Positions 54,407-63,949 of a DNA stretch of 64,000 nt are shown here, in pieces. Source of the DNA: Vibrio chagasii (GTDB lineage: Bacteria > Pseudomonadota > Gammaproteobacteria > Enterobacterales > Vibrionaceae); contig NZ_MSCI01000001.1 in assembly GCF_002954585.1 (NCBI RefSeq), forward strand, positions 744,001 to 808,000. Direction: 5' to 3'. The stretch's first letter is position 1. Every line of letters begins with the position of its first letter. The translations under genes and the position numbers were made by a program. Under the pieces are notes generated by a model. It searched no databases and had not been told where the DNA came from. It worked only from the letters and a program-made list of their open reading frames with translations.

Positions 54407-54653
54407 GGTGTACCGAAAGTTAGAAGATCGCCTATGGTACGCCTAAAGCAACCCAACCCCTTTATTTACCTGAAAAGTAGATCCAATCGAGCATGTGATC
54501 CCTTTCTTGTTAGCTCGCCATGAATGCATAAAATAATTGGGGTGTACCAAAAGTGTCATCTTACTAGCTAACTGCCCCACTTCGTTTATACTAAGCGCAA
54601 CTTATCTATAGACTGTTATTTCAAAAACTCATTGGTACACCTATAGTACACCT
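54407..54653. repeat. Arm-type repeats of the right end (GGTACACCT family)
   Basis: Copies in both orientations lie at 54407-54415 (AGGTGTACC), 54437-54445 (GGTACGCCT), 54540-54548 (GGGTGTACC), 54634-54642 (GGTACACCT) and 54645-54653 (AGTACACCT). The corresponding positions in the left junction copy are degenerate (GGTGTAAC at 20464, GGTACAGCT at 20556), which suggests the right copy is phage-derived. Confidence 0.65.
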
Positions 54654-54715
54654 CACCCTCTTGGAACCCTTATATCACATGGCTCTCAAACCCACAATCT
54701 ACAAGTTTCGTATCT
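54504..54715 (+). other. attR: phage-borne yaeQ promoter joined to host yaeQ
   Basis: About 200 nt resembling the left junction (20428-20640), with the identical core ATGGCTCTCAAACC at 54679-54692. Contains a probable promoter (TTTATACT -10) also present in the left copy. After integration the phage end supplies the promoter and first codons for yaeQ. Confidence 0.8.
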
Positions 54716-55218
54716 CTTTAACTGATATGAACCGCGACTATTACGACTCTTTTAATCTAACGATTGCACAGCATCCTTCTGAAACAGAACAGCGTATGAT
54801 GGCTCGTATCATGGCGTTTTGTATCAATGCTTCACCGGAGCTTCAATTTACTAAAGGGTTGTCGACTATCGAAGAACCTGATTTATGGCAGAAGTCTTTA
54901 GATGACCAGATCCTCGAGTGGATCGATGTGGGCGAACCTGACGCTGAACGTGTTAAGAAAGCCACTCGCCTATCAAAGTCTGTTCGTGTGTTCAGCTTCA
55001 ACACTAAATCAAACGTTTGGTGGGAGCAGAGCAAAGGTAAATTCGGTTACCTTAAAGCCCAAATTGTTCGTCTAGACAATGATGGTATTGAGCAATTGGC
55101 TGCAATGACAGAACGCACCATGGACCTTTCAGTTATGCTGACAGGCAACTCTGCATTCGTTAATAGCGACACACAATCAGCTGAAGTTACGTGGGAAGAG
55201 CTACAAAGTAATGACTGA
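54679..55218 (+). CDS. yaeQ: YaeQ family protein (integration target)
   Basis: 179 residues from ATG 54679. Clear YaeQ pattern: MALKPTIYKFRISLTDMNRD, then HPSETEQRMMARIMAF, LQFTKGLSTIEEPDLW and AERVKKATRLSKSVRVFSF. It has a PD-(D/E)xK-type nuclease-like fold of uncertain cellular role (in E. coli linked to suppression of rfaH loss). The reading frame is intact although the prophage lies at its first codons. Overlaps the downstream gene by 8 nt. Confidence 0.9.
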   Translation: MALKPTIYKFRISLTDMNRDYYDSFNLTIAQHPSETEQRMMARIMAFCINASPELQFTKGLSTIEEPDLWQKSLDDQILEWIDVGEPDAERVKKATRLSKSVRVFSFNTKSNVWWEQSKGKFGYLKAQIVRLDNDGIEQLAAMTERTMDLSVMLTGNSAFVNSDTQSAEVTWEELQSND

Positions 55219-55810
55219 GCTTCCAACCAGTAACCAGCAAAAGCTTGAAGAAAACCAACAAGCTAAAACCAAACTTCACGTTTGCTTGAAAGAGTCAGGT
55301 TTAGATTCAGTAACTGCGATTGCAATAGGCTTTGAGAAAGAGCTTTCGTCTTTTATTGACGAAAACCACGCTCTGTTTAAACACGCTTGTGAGAATAAAC
55401 CTGATAATTCAGCACGTCAGACACTGCTTGGCCTACTGACCAAAGAACATATCGATGCCAGCTATCGTTTTGAGAGCAATAAAGACGCTAGCGAAGCGAT
55501 GCAAAGTGTCTTCGATAATACGGTAGGCAGTGAGCATAGCGACAAGTTTCAAAACTCTAACTCTCAGCAGTTAAAGTTGGTAACGCATTTATGGTTGTTC
55601 ATTCAAGGTCGACTAGGTATGGATTACAGCCTAGCTAATGATCACGCAGCAGCAACCGCCAAGCTACTGTCTCGGTTATCAAGAAGCACAGACGATGAAA
55701 TCCGTGTTGAGTTCATGGCGAGTTTCTACGATGGCTTGAACATCTATCACGCGGAGAATAAACCGTCTGGTTTTATTTATAGCTTAAAGCGTTTGTTTAA
55801 CCTGTCATAA
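55211..55810 (+). CDS. Conserved-looking hypothetical protein coupled to yaeQ
   Basis: 199 residues, mostly helical, overlapping the yaeQ stop by 8 nt, so probably co-transcribed. No domain recognised. The C-terminal part (EFMASFYDGLNIYHAENKPS) is not familiar. Probably cytoplasmic. Confidence 0.6.
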   Translation: MTELPTSNQQKLEENQQAKTKLHVCLKESGLDSVTAIAIGFEKELSSFIDENHALFKHACENKPDNSARQTLLGLLTKEHIDASYRFESNKDASEAMQSVFDNTVGSEHSDKFQNSNSQQLKLVTHLWLFIQGRLGMDYSLANDHAAATAKLLSRLSRSTDDEIRVEFMASFYDGLNIYHAENKPSGFIYSLKRLFNLS

Positions 55811-55903
55811 GCACTCCACCAGCTAAAATCAAATTTGCGCTTTGCACTGTGTAGAGCGCATCTCTTTCCAACCACCTTTCCCACAATTCCTCCTGGACAT
55901 CAG

Positions 55904-55938
55904 ATTCCCTACTACACTCGTCCCTCGCTTTAGGGAAT
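55904..55938. repeat. Palindromic dispersed-type repeat, copy 1
   Basis: ATTCCCTA (55904-55911) pairs with TAGGGAAT (55931-55938). The loop contains ACTCGTCCCTC. It resembles, in the opposite orientation, the element at 56066-56099. Such units look like the REP/MITE-like intergenic repeats of Vibrio genomes. Confidence 0.6.
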
Positions 55939-56065
55939 GACGAATATGACTAAGTCGCTCACTCTGCAAGATCGGCAGCGCGTGCTTCTAAAAGGCTGAC
56001 AATAGAATACAAACTGAACCTCCACCCTCGTATTTTCTCTTATGAGCAAACCGATCTTCTCCGTC

Positions 56066-56099
56066 ATCCCCGAGAAGGAGGAACGAGTGAGTCGGGGAT
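56066..56099. repeat. Palindromic dispersed-type repeat, copy 2 (opposite orientation)
   Basis: ATCCCCGA and TCGGGGAT form a perfect 8-bp stem. Read on the minus strand the loop has ACTCGTTCCTC, matching copy 1. The rest of 55811-56137 holds no gene; the small open frame at 56042-56224 runs through this repeat and is not credible. Confidence 0.65.
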
Positions 56100-56137
56100 C
56101 TCCTATCCACGCTCCTGAAAACTCATATTACAGGTAC

Positions 56138-56164
56138 AAAAAAGCCCCGCTGAGAGCGAGGCTT
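56138..56164 (-). terminator. Terminator of folE
   Basis: On the minus strand AAGCCTCGC-TCTC-AGCGGGGCTT followed by TTTT, 57 nt after the folE stop. Confidence 0.88.
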
Positions 56165-56220
56165 AGAATCTTGTTTACCGTTTTACTGAGGCTAAATCGT
56201 ACTTATCACATCACTGGAGA

Positions 56221-56874
56221 TTAACGTAGACCGTGTAAGAACTCGTGACGAGTCGCTGGGTTAGATTTGAAGATACCGCCCAGTGCTGTAGTGGTGGTTT
56301 CACTGGTTGCATCCATTACACCGCGCGATTTAACGCAGTAGTGAACCGCATCCATAGTTACAGCAACATCTTCTGTCTCAAGCAAAGTTTGCAAAGCAAC
56401 AAGGATCTGCTGAGTCATACGCTCTTGAACTTGTGGACGCTGCGCAAAGAAACGTACGATACGGTTGATCTTAGACAGACCAATGATTTTACCACGAGGG
56501 ATGTAAGCAACCGCAGTCTTACCATCAATCGTCACTAAGTGGTGCTCACAAGTACTGGTCACGGTAATGTCTTTTACACGAACCATCTCGCGAACACCCA
56601 TCTTGTTTTCAATTACGGTAATTTTAGGGAAATTTGCGTAATCTAAACCAGAGAAAATCTCATCCACATACATTTTTGCAATACGGTGTGGTGTTTCTTC
56701 CAGACTATCATCCGTAAGATCAAGTTCGAGTAGAGTGAGAATCTCACGCATATGGTGTTCGATTCGTTCCTTTTTCTCTTCTCGGCTAACCTGGTTAGGA
56801 CTCATTGGCGTCTCTAAACCGCGGCTTGCTAGCGCATCTTTAACCAACTTCGCTGATTCGCTAAGACCTGACAT
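56221..56874 (-). CDS. folE: GTP cyclohydrolase I
   Basis: 217 residues from ATG 56874 (AGAGGAAG upstream). Family motifs: [20 protein letters not shown] (zinc Cys and His, catalytic His), [20 protein letters not shown] and HYCVKSRGV (third zinc Cys). It converts GTP to 7,8-dihydroneopterin triphosphate, the first step of tetrahydrofolate synthesis. Divergent from moeA. Confidence 0.96.
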   Translation of the reverse strand: MSGLSESAKLVKDALASRGLETPMSPNQVSREEKKERIEHHMREILTLLELDLTDDSLEETPHRIAKMYVDEIFSGLDYANFPKITVIENKMGVREMVRVKDITVTSTCEHHLVTIDGKTAVAYIPRGKIIGLSKINRIVRFFAQRPQVQERMTQQILVALQTLLETEDVAVTMDAVHYCVKSRGVMDATSETTTTALGGIFKSNPATRHEFLHGLR

Positions 56875-57089
56875 TGAACTTCCTCTTTTGTTACCCCTTC
56901 TGGATGGCAAACAAGGATACTCGGAATTTTGAATAAATACACCCATATTTTAAGGGAGGTCATTATTTACGGGGGCTAAACTGTGCTAAAGTGGCTTCAA
57001 TTTCGTTGACGAAAAGCGTGTTTTAATCATTATTGAACCACCATTGCCAACCACAAAATCAAAACAATAACGATCAAAGGATTTCAATT

Positions 57090-58325
57090 ATGGGCTGTTG
57101 CGACGCTCCGGGCTTAATGCCAATTGAAGAAGCACTAGATAAGCTGCTGTCACCAATCAAACCGATTCAAACGACTCTAACTCTGCCATTAGCAGATGCA
57201 TTAGGCTACGTTCTTGCTGAAGACATACTCTCCCCTATTTTTGTGCCTCCTTTTGATAACTCAGCAATGGACGGTTACGCACTGCGTTTAGCAGACCTAG
57301 AGAACAGTAAAGTACTGCCATTAGCAGGTAAGTCTTTTGCAGGCCAGCCATTTGAAGGCGAATGGCCAAGTAACACCTGTATTCGCATTATGACTGGCGC
57401 TAAAATTCCAGAGGGTTGTGACGCTGTCATCATGCAAGAAAATACTCGCGAAACTGATGCGGGCATTGAAATTCAGCAAGACGACATCAAACTGAACAAT
57501 AACATTCGCCCTACGGGTGATGACATCAAGCAAGGTGACATCGTTCTTGGCCGCGGTGAGCGTTTAACGCCTCGTGATATTCCAATGATCGCCTCACTAG
57601 GCGTGAGCCATGTGACTGTTGCACACAAACCGAAGGTCGCTTTCTTCTCTACTGGTGACGAACTAAAGCCTTTAGGTCAGCCTCTTGAAGATGGTCAGAT
57701 CTACGACAGCAACCGCTATGGTATTAAGCCGCTGATTGAAGCGTTTGGTTGCGAAGCGATTGACCTAGGCATTATTCCTGATTGTCCTGCAACGCTTAAA
57801 GAAACCTTTATGAAAGCACAAGAATTAGCAGACGTAGTCGTCACTTCTGGTGGCGTAAGTGTTGGCGAAGCGGATTACACCAAAGACATTCTCGAAGAGC
57901 TTGGCGAAATCGGCTTTTGGAAACTAGCAATCAAACCAGGTAAACCATTCGCATTCGGTGAGTTAGACAACGCTTGGTTCTGTGGCCTTCCGGGTAACCC
58001 AGTGTCTGCAATGATGACGATGTACGTGTTGGTTCAACCTATGCTGGCGAAACTTGCCGGTCATACTGCGTGGACAGCGCCAGAACCTATTCCTGCAACG
58101 ACTAAGTCTGCATTCAAAAAAGGCCCAGGCCGTACTGATTACCAACGTGGTATCTACTCGATTGAAAACGGTCAATTTGTCGTAGAAACAACAGGTAACC
58201 AAAGCTCCGGCGCTTTCCGCTCAATGAGCTTAGCAAACTGCTTTGTAGTATTAGAACGCGAACGTGGCCGTGTTGAAGTTGGTGAAACAGTTCAGATTCA
58301 ACTGTTTAACTCGACGCTTTACTAA
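57090..58325 (+). CDS. moeA: Molybdopterin molybdotransferase MoeA
   Basis: 411 residues from ATG 57090 (AAAGGA upstream). Contains the MoeA blocks VPPFDNSAMDGYALR, IRIMTGAKIPEGCDAVIMQE, FFSTGDELKPLG, DVVVTSGGVSVGEADYTKD and CGLPGNPVSAMMT. It inserts molybdenum into adenylated molybdopterin. Followed 12 nt later by moeB, forming the classic moeAB operon. Confidence 0.96.
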   Translation: MGCCDAPGLMPIEEALDKLLSPIKPIQTTLTLPLADALGYVLAEDILSPIFVPPFDNSAMDGYALRLADLENSKVLPLAGKSFAGQPFEGEWPSNTCIRIMTGAKIPEGCDAVIMQENTRETDAGIEIQQDDIKLNNNIRPTGDDIKQGDIVLGRGERLTPRDIPMIASLGVSHVTVAHKPKVAFFSTGDELKPLGQPLEDGQIYDSNRYGIKPLIEAFGCEAIDLGIIPDCPATLKETFMKAQELADVVVTSGGVSVGEADYTKDILEELGEIGFWKLAIKPGKPFAFGELDNAWFCGLPGNPVSAMMTMYVLVQPMLAKLAGHTAWTAPEPIPATTKSAFKKGPGRTDYQRGIYSIENGQFVVETTGNQSSGAFRSMSLANCFVVLERERGRVEVGETVQIQLFNSTLY

Positions 58326-58337
58326 CGAGGCTTGCTG

Positions 58338-59087
58338 ATGGAAATACTGTCTGACGCAGAGATGCTTCGCTATAACCGCCAAATCATCCTTAAACAGTTT
58401 GATTTTGAGGGCCAAGAAGCACTAAAACAGGGTTCGATATTGGTCTTAGGTGCCGGTGGACTGGGCTGCGCTTCAGCTCAATACCTTGCAACCGCTGGTG
58501 TTGGGAAGCTAACGCTTATTGATGACGATGTTGTTGAGCTTTCAAACTTGCAACGACAAGTGCTTCACACCGATGCTGATATTGGTAAGAAGAAAGTCGT
58601 TTCAGCCGCTGAATCATTACAGCTGTTAAACCCACACCTTAGAGTTGAAACGGTCGACCACAGACTTGATGACGAGGCACTAGCAAAGCTCATTGAAGCG
58701 CATTCGTTAGTACTTGATGCCAGCGACAACGTTGAAACGCGCAATCAATTGAACCGCTTATGTTACGCATCTAAAACGCCTTTAGTTTCTGGAGCTGCGA
58801 TTCGCATGGAAGGTCAGATTAGCGTATTCACTTATCAAGATGACAATGCACCTTGCTACCAGTGCTTAAGTACCCTATTCGGCAGCGGCGCGTTAAGTTG
58901 TGTCGAAGCCGGTGTCATGGCGCCTGTTGTAGGTATTGTTGGCGCAGTACAAGCGATGGAAGCTATTAAAGTGATTGCTGTTTACGGCCAACCAAAGAAA
59001 GGCAAAATTATGATTTTGGACGCGCTCAGCATGTCTTGGCGAGAAATGAATCTGATGAAAATGCCAACCTGTCCGGTTTGCAACTAA
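58338..59087 (+). CDS. moeB: Molybdopterin-synthase adenylyltransferase MoeB
   Basis: 249 residues from ATG 58338 (ACGAGG upstream). E1-like features: ILVLGAGGLGCASAQYLATA (ATP-binding), LIDDDVVELSNLQRQVLHTD, and two zinc CxxC pairs (CYQC and CPVC at the C-terminus). It adenylates the MoaD C-terminus for sulphur transfer. Confidence 0.95.
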   Translation: MEILSDAEMLRYNRQIILKQFDFEGQEALKQGSILVLGAGGLGCASAQYLATAGVGKLTLIDDDVVELSNLQRQVLHTDADIGKKKVVSAAESLQLLNPHLRVETVDHRLDDEALAKLIEAHSLVLDASDNVETRNQLNRLCYASKTPLVSGAAIRMEGQISVFTYQDDNAPCYQCLSTLFGSGALSCVEAGVMAPVVGIVGAVQAMEAIKVIAVYGQPKKGKIMILDALSMSWREMNLMKMPTCPVCN

Positions 59088-59142
59088 CCACCTTGTTTAA
59101 ATAAGCCCGCTTTTGGGGAGTTATTTTTGACTTCTGCAAAAC

Positions 59143-59165
59143 AAAAAACCGCCCGATAAGGGCGG
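59143..59165 (-). terminator. Lux operon terminator
   Basis: CCGCCC-TTATC-GGGCGG followed by six T on the minus strand, 42 nt after the ribB/luxH stop. It separates the convergent moeAB and lux operons. Confidence 0.88.
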
Positions 59166-59206
59166 AAAATCAACTAGCGACTGAACAAACAAAGGAGCTT
59201 TAAATA

Positions 59207-59899
59207 CTAAGAGCAACTCACTTCACACACTAAGCCACTCTCATATTCATTTCGAAGAGCGATGCCTGTTCGATAATCGACGATATCTTCAATAGTGAGT
59301 ACTGGCATTCCATGGCGCTTTGCAAACTCAATGGTCTCTGGCAGCTTCGCCATGGTTCCATGAGGGTTAGTCAGTTCACAAAGGATCCCTGATGGGAGTA
59401 AGTTTGCTAGATACATCAAATCGATCGTACCTTCGGTATGACCTCGACGGGCCAACACACCATTTGTTTTCGCAACTAGTGGAAAAACATGGCCTGGTCT
59501 TGCTAAATCCTCTGGTTGAGCATCAAAATAAGTAGCCGTTTTGACCGTTGTAACGCGATCTTTCGCAGAGACCCCGGTCGTCACCCCTTCTTTCGCTTCA
59601 ATCGAAACCGTAAAAGCGGTCTGGTTTTTACTGCGATTATCTTTCACCATAGGAGGAAGCTCTAACCAATTGGCGCGTTCCTCCGTTAAGCACAAACACA
59701 CGATGCCACTGCATTCACGAATCATGAGTGCCATTTGCGCTTCGGTAAGATGCTGTGCAGAGAAGATAAGGTCGCCTTCGTTCTCGCGATCCTCATCATC
59801 CATTAATAGAACACCAAGGCCATTTTTCAGAGCCTCAATCGCTCTTTCTACCCTTTGTACTGGAGTGCCAAACTCATCTAGTAGTGACGTTGAGCTCAT
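59207..59899 (-). CDS. luxH: Lux-operon 3,4-dihydroxy-2-butanone-4-phosphate synthase (LuxH/RibB)
   Basis: 230 residues from ATG 59899 (AAGGAG upstream). Catalytic motifs [36 protein letters not shown] and [13 protein letters not shown] are intact. It makes the four-carbon riboflavin precursor from ribulose 5-phosphate and so supports the flavin demand of luciferase. Last gene of luxCDABEGH in harveyi-type operons. A separate chromosomal ribB is expected elsewhere. Confidence 0.93.
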   Translation of the reverse strand: MSSTSLLDEFGTPVQRVERAIEALKNGLGVLLMDDEDRENEGDLIFSAQHLTEAQMALMIRECSGIVCLCLTEERANWLELPPMVKDNRSKNQTAFTVSIEAKEGVTTGVSAKDRVTTVKTATYFDAQPEDLARPGHVFPLVAKTNGVLARRGHTEGTIDLMYLANLLPSGILCELTNPHGTMAKLPETIEFAKRHGMPVLTIEDIVDYRTGIALRNEYESGLVCEVSCS

Positions 59900-59921
59900 A
59901 GTTTCTTCTCCTTGATAATGA

Positions 59922-60623
59922 TTACAAATAAGCGAACGCGTCCGCGTAAAGTTGCTCTGGTTCTGCCCCTCTTTTATCACAGAACCAATCACGAGCTACT
60001 TCAACCATTTTGCATGGACCACACAAGTAGATATCGAACTCAGATAAGTTACGGAAATCACTCATCACACACTCCAACACCTTTCCCTTCTTAGTATATT
60101 GAGGACAGGTTGATATTTCAGTGACTGGCACATAACTGACATTTTTATTTTGAAGCGCAATATCCACCAGTTCGTCATGCACATACAGGTTATCCATATC
60201 CTTAGCACCCCAATAAACGTAAATCGGCTGGGTAAACCCTTGCTCCAAGCTATTTTTCAAAATACTTAGGGCGTAAGACATTCCGGTCCCGCCAGCGACC
60301 AATAACAAGGGTTTGACACTTTCCTCACGCAGCCAAGCCTCGCCTCGCGCCTCACTTACCTCAACCATGTTGGCGCAGACCCAAGAATTGGTGAGCTCTT
60401 CCATCACAAGCGTATTTTTCTTGCTGATATCTGAGCCACCAATATGGAGTTCTAAAAACGTACCATTAGAAGGACATGAGGCTATAGAAAACGGTAAACT
60501 ACCACAGCTTAAACTGACGTTAATGTACTGCCCTGCCCTAAATTCAAAAGGCTGAACCGGCTTGAGCAATACTCGAAATATGAAGTTAGTTAACGGCTCA
60601 ATTTTTTCTATCGAACATAGCAT
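59922..60623 (-). CDS. luxG: LuxG flavin reductase
   Basis: 233 residues from ATG 60623 (AAGGAGGC upstream). Fre/LuxG family: [11 protein letters not shown] and [10 protein letters not shown] (flavin-binding), [17 protein letters not shown] (NAD-binding), and [17 protein letters not shown] near the end. It reduces FMN with NAD(P)H to supply FMNH2 for luciferase. The start lies one nt after the luxE stop (TGATATG), so coupled. Confidence 0.93.
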   Translation of the reverse strand: MLCSIEKIEPLTNFIFRVLLKPVQPFEFRAGQYINVSLSCGSLPFSIASCPSNGTFLELHIGGSDISKKNTLVMEELTNSWVCANMVEVSEARGEAWLREESVKPLLLVAGGTGMSYALSILKNSLEQGFTQPIYVYWGAKDMDNLYVHDELVDIALQNKNVSYVPVTEISTCPQYTKKGKVLECVMSDFRNLSEFDIYLCGPCKMVEVARDWFCDKRGAEPEQLYADAFAYL

Positions 60624-60624
60624 A

Positions 60625-61761
60625 TCAGTTGCCTCCTTCATTTTTGGCTGTAAACGTTTGAGACATACTGAGAGCACACCCCTTCATACCCCGCGTCTTA
60701 ACTCTTCTAACGATCTCAACGGTGGTTCCCGGGCGATCGCCTTCTTCTTCTCGCACAATGCCGATGTCATCCGTCACTAGAAAGCATGGATAGCTAACTG
60801 CCGAAGCATCCATATAGCTCATCAGCCCTGGCTGGCCACTCGGAAGCGGCTTTAATGTTTTAGGATCCAGAGCTCTTGCAAGGACCCAGGGCGGTACACG
60901 CTTTTTGTGTTCTTTATCTTCAAAAAAGCAGGTGTTCAGTTCAACTTGATTAAATGTATCTCGAATCTGCTCTGCGCTGTTTAAGGCAAAAGTCTCACAC
61001 AAAAGTTGGTTGAACTCGTCTCTATCGAGTGATTGATCCTGATGTTTTTTCCAGCCGCCGCCAGTGATGATGTAAAGATCGCTACCACCATTGAAAGTTT
61101 TATCTTGTTCGCGCATGAAACAGCACAGTAGGTAGATAAAATAAGGAGGGCCGATAAGACAAATGGTTTTACCAGACTGCTTAATACGATTCATATTAGC
61201 TAGCGTCGCCTCAAAGTCTATCTCATCCTCAGTGACAGTAAATGTGGTCGGATAAAGGAGCTCGACTAAACTCATGACGTACTTGAACCAAATATTGTTG
61301 GCATTAAAGCGATCTGGGCCTAAGTTCACCAACTCCATCTGATGGTCAAACCAATCACCTACGTAATTCATACCGAAATTTACTGAGCCAAGAAGTCGCT
61401 CAATACTGAGTCTATCTCGAGCGACAATACTTTTGGTGCCACTAGTGCCGCTACTAGTAAAGCGATTTTCTACCTCTTCATCGTCCAGTGTTAATAGGGT
61501 CTTCAACTTAAAAATAGAAGTGGGGAAAACGGGGATCTCATTGAGATCTTCGACCACCTCTCCGACTCCGATTATCTGGCAGAACTGACGATAGTCATCA
61601 TTATTATGGTAATGGTATTGATATGCCCCTTTAACAAGGCGAGATGTCAGCTGTTTTTGTTCCTGCAATGACCATTGCTGAGGAGTTCCCATGAAAATCA
61701 AGTCATCGATTTCTGTGCTCGCTGCGATATTTTCCTGCTTAACCGCTGAAAGTACGTCCAT
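60625..61761 (-). CDS. luxE: LuxE acyl-protein synthetase
   Basis: 378 residues from ATG 61761, the length of V. harveyi LuxE. Acyl-protein synthetase features include TSSGTSGTKSIVARDRLS (nucleotide-binding) and FLVTDDIGIVREEEGDRPGT. It activates fatty acid with ATP and transfers it to LuxC, part of the reductase complex that makes the long-chain aldehyde. Confidence 0.95.
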   Translation of the reverse strand: MDVLSAVKQENIAASTEIDDLIFMGTPQQWSLQEQKQLTSRLVKGAYQYHYHNNDDYRQFCQIIGVGEVVEDLNEIPVFPTSIFKLKTLLTLDDEEVENRFTSSGTSGTKSIVARDRLSIERLLGSVNFGMNYVGDWFDHQMELVNLGPDRFNANNIWFKYVMSLVELLYPTTFTVTEDEIDFEATLANMNRIKQSGKTICLIGPPYFIYLLCCFMREQDKTFNGGSDLYIITGGGWKKHQDQSLDRDEFNQLLCETFALNSAEQIRDTFNQVELNTCFFEDKEHKKRVPPWVLARALDPKTLKPLPSGQPGLMSYMDASAVSYPCFLVTDDIGIVREEEGDRPGTTVEIVRRVKTRGMKGCALSMSQTFTAKNEGGN

Positions 61762-61846
61762 ATAAATGCCTCTATTAGTTAGCGCTATCGCGCGAAAAGA
61801 ATGGTGATATAAGGGGCATCGCTGCCCCTTCAGCATCAGTTAAACC

Positions 61847-62821
61847 TTACGAATGGTATTTGGCGATGTTGGCGTTTACCACATCGATAACTGCTCTTTG
61901 CTGCGCTTTATCTTCCATCGACTCAAAAGACATCAATAGGTCCGCGGCACCACAACACTCAATCGCAACTCGCGCTGCCTGGGTACTTTCTTCATAAGTG
62001 CCGATGGCATTTTCTGACAACAGGTCTGCCATTTTTTGCTCAAAGTCGGTATTTGGGTAAGATTCACGGACAAACTCTTCCAAATATACGCGTGCTTCTG
62101 CCCTTGCAGCTTCACCATCTACATTTTGGTTAACCAGCAGCGTTAGTTTGTGTCGAACCTGACTAACATCGACACCATTTGCCTGAGCAACTTCGTGGTA
62201 CAAAACAGCGTATTCTTTTCTTTGCGCGTTTGAGTCGTCCCATTTAAACACGAGTGGGAGCCCTAACTTAGCCGCCCATTCAACCACTTCTTTGCTTGTT
62301 GCATTCACAAATTGCGCAGGACCGCCTTCAGTGTACGCGTGTGGGTTAACAGAGATTTTAGGAAAACTATAAAAATCATTGTTTGGATGGCAGTACCCAG
62401 TAGTGAATGCATCATTGATGATCTTGTGACACTCACTGAACAACTGAAACTGAGAATCCGTTGGTCGATTAAAGAAGCGCATATCTGCACTCTTTTCACA
62501 GTCACTAAAGCCAAAAGCAAAGCGGCCTTCACTCATTTGGTCAAGTAGACACGCTTCTTCCGCCACACGTACTGGATGATGTGTGGTAATAACGTGATTC
62601 AACGAAGCCACTTTGGCGTTCTTTGTCATACCAAGTAAAAAACCAGCCACCGTTAATGGGGCCCCAACCACACCATTGTTCGAAAAATGGCTTTCGTAAA
62701 CAGCCAACGTGTCAAACTTCAACTGATCTACGTAATGTGCGGTATCCAACATTTCTTCGATGACTTGATCAGAAGAACGCTTTGAATTCATAAAATTGAG
62801 GAAGAATAATCCAAATTTCAT
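61847..62821 (-). CDS. luxB: Luciferase beta subunit LuxB
   Basis: 324 residues, exactly the V. harveyi length. The TIM-barrel opening is KFGLFFLNFMNSKRSSDQVI and HHPVRVAEEACLLDQMSEGR is present. It is structurally homologous to LuxA and needed for the active heterodimer but has no separate active site. AAAGGAAAG-type ribosome site upstream. Confidence 0.97.
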   Translation of the reverse strand: MKFGLFFLNFMNSKRSSDQVIEEMLDTAHYVDQLKFDTLAVYESHFSNNGVVGAPLTVAGFLLGMTKNAKVASLNHVITTHHPVRVAEEACLLDQMSEGRFAFGFSDCEKSADMRFFNRPTDSQFQLFSECHKIINDAFTTGYCHPNNDFYSFPKISVNPHAYTEGGPAQFVNATSKEVVEWAAKLGLPLVFKWDDSNAQRKEYAVLYHEVAQANGVDVSQVRHKLTLLVNQNVDGEAARAEARVYLEEFVRESYPNTDFEQKMADLLSENAIGTYEESTQAARVAIECCGAADLLMSFESMEDKAQQRAVIDVVNANIAKYHS

Positions 62822-62847
62822 GTCTCTTTCCTTTTAGAAAATATTAA

Positions 62848-63915
62848 TTACTGTTTTTCTTTGAGATATGGCATCACATCAGACTGGAATAGCTTCATAG
62901 ATGCGATAATTTCGTCTTCAGAACCGTTTGCTTCAAAACCACAACAAATATTGTTAATACCCGTCGCATCGATATCTTGCTGGATAATCGCGATACACTC
63001 TTCAGGTGTCCCTACTGGGTTGATTTCGTAGCTGTAATCAATTCGGCGATTGGTGTCTTTGTGGCCTTTCAACACAAAATCACGCCATTGGCCTTTATTG
63101 AAGTCGTAACCTTTTGTTTGGTCAGAGTCGTCAAAAATCTTAGTGGCATTCACGTATGAGTCGTACCAATGACCTAAGAATTTGCGGCAAATATCTTTGG
63201 CTTTATTTGAGTCATGATCGACGGAGGTAATGTAAGACAAACAGTGGTCAATCTTAGTCACATCGTACCCATGTTCATTCGCGACTTCGTTGTAAAGATC
63301 AAGCTGTGCTTTCTTCTCGTGAGTGTTGATTATCCAGCTTAGAATCATTGGCAGGCCGCGCTCTGCAGCCCATTCTGTAGTTGACGCTGACTCCGCGACG
63401 ACATAAACAGGAGCGCCACCTTGCGTGTAAGCCGATGGATTCAGTTGGATCTTCGGAAACTTAATGTGTTCGTTATCCGCCGCGATATAGCCTTCATTGA
63501 AGCCTTCTTTCATCAAGTCATACCAAGAGTCCATTAAGGCTCGGCTGTTATCCATGTCTGTACCAAAGACACGGAAATCTTTGTCGTACAAACCGCGACA
63601 AATACCAAAACGGAATCGTCCTTTTGACATTTGATCCAGTAAGTTTACGTCTTCTGCTTGTCGAACCGGATGGGCAGTTGGTAATACAATGGCTGCGGTG
63701 CCAACATTGAGCGTTTCTGTCGCACCTAATAGGTGTGCGGCAGCAACATATGGATTCCCTAACAACCCAAATTCAGTGAAGTGGTGTTCTAGTAACCAAA
63801 CAGTGTCGAAACCACAACCTTCAGACGCTTTGCCCAGATTAACCAATCGCTTCATCACTTCGGTCTGAGAAAGCTCAGGTGGCTGATAAGTGAGAAGGAA
63901 GTTTCCAAATTTCAT
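62848..63915 (-). CDS. luxA: Luciferase alpha subunit LuxA
   Basis: 355 residues, exactly the V. harveyi length. The active-site region is intact: His44/His45 in [11 protein letters not shown], and the reactive Cys106 in [20 protein letters not shown]. The mobile-loop region near 260-290 ([20 protein letters not shown]) that is absent from LuxB is also present. It oxidises FMNH2 and aldehyde with O2 to emit blue-green light. Confidence 0.97.
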   Translation of the reverse strand: MKFGNFLLTYQPPELSQTEVMKRLVNLGKASEGCGFDTVWLLEHHFTEFGLLGNPYVAAAHLLGATETLNVGTAAIVLPTAHPVRQAEDVNLLDQMSKGRFRFGICRGLYDKDFRVFGTDMDNSRALMDSWYDLMKEGFNEGYIAADNEHIKFPKIQLNPSAYTQGGAPVYVVAESASTTEWAAERGLPMILSWIINTHEKKAQLDLYNEVANEHGYDVTKIDHCLSYITSVDHDSNKAKDICRKFLGHWYDSYVNATKIFDDSDQTKGYDFNKGQWRDFVLKGHKDTNRRIDYSYEINPVGTPEECIAIIQQDIDATGINNICCGFEANGSEDEIIASMKLFQSDVMPYLKEKQ

Positions 63916-63949
63916 AACATTTCCTTATTTGTTGGTATTGCGATGAGAC

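Noticed and set aside
56042-56224. Open frame of 60 codons before folE
   Set aside because: It runs through a palindromic repeat and the folE terminator; no domain or ribosome site.
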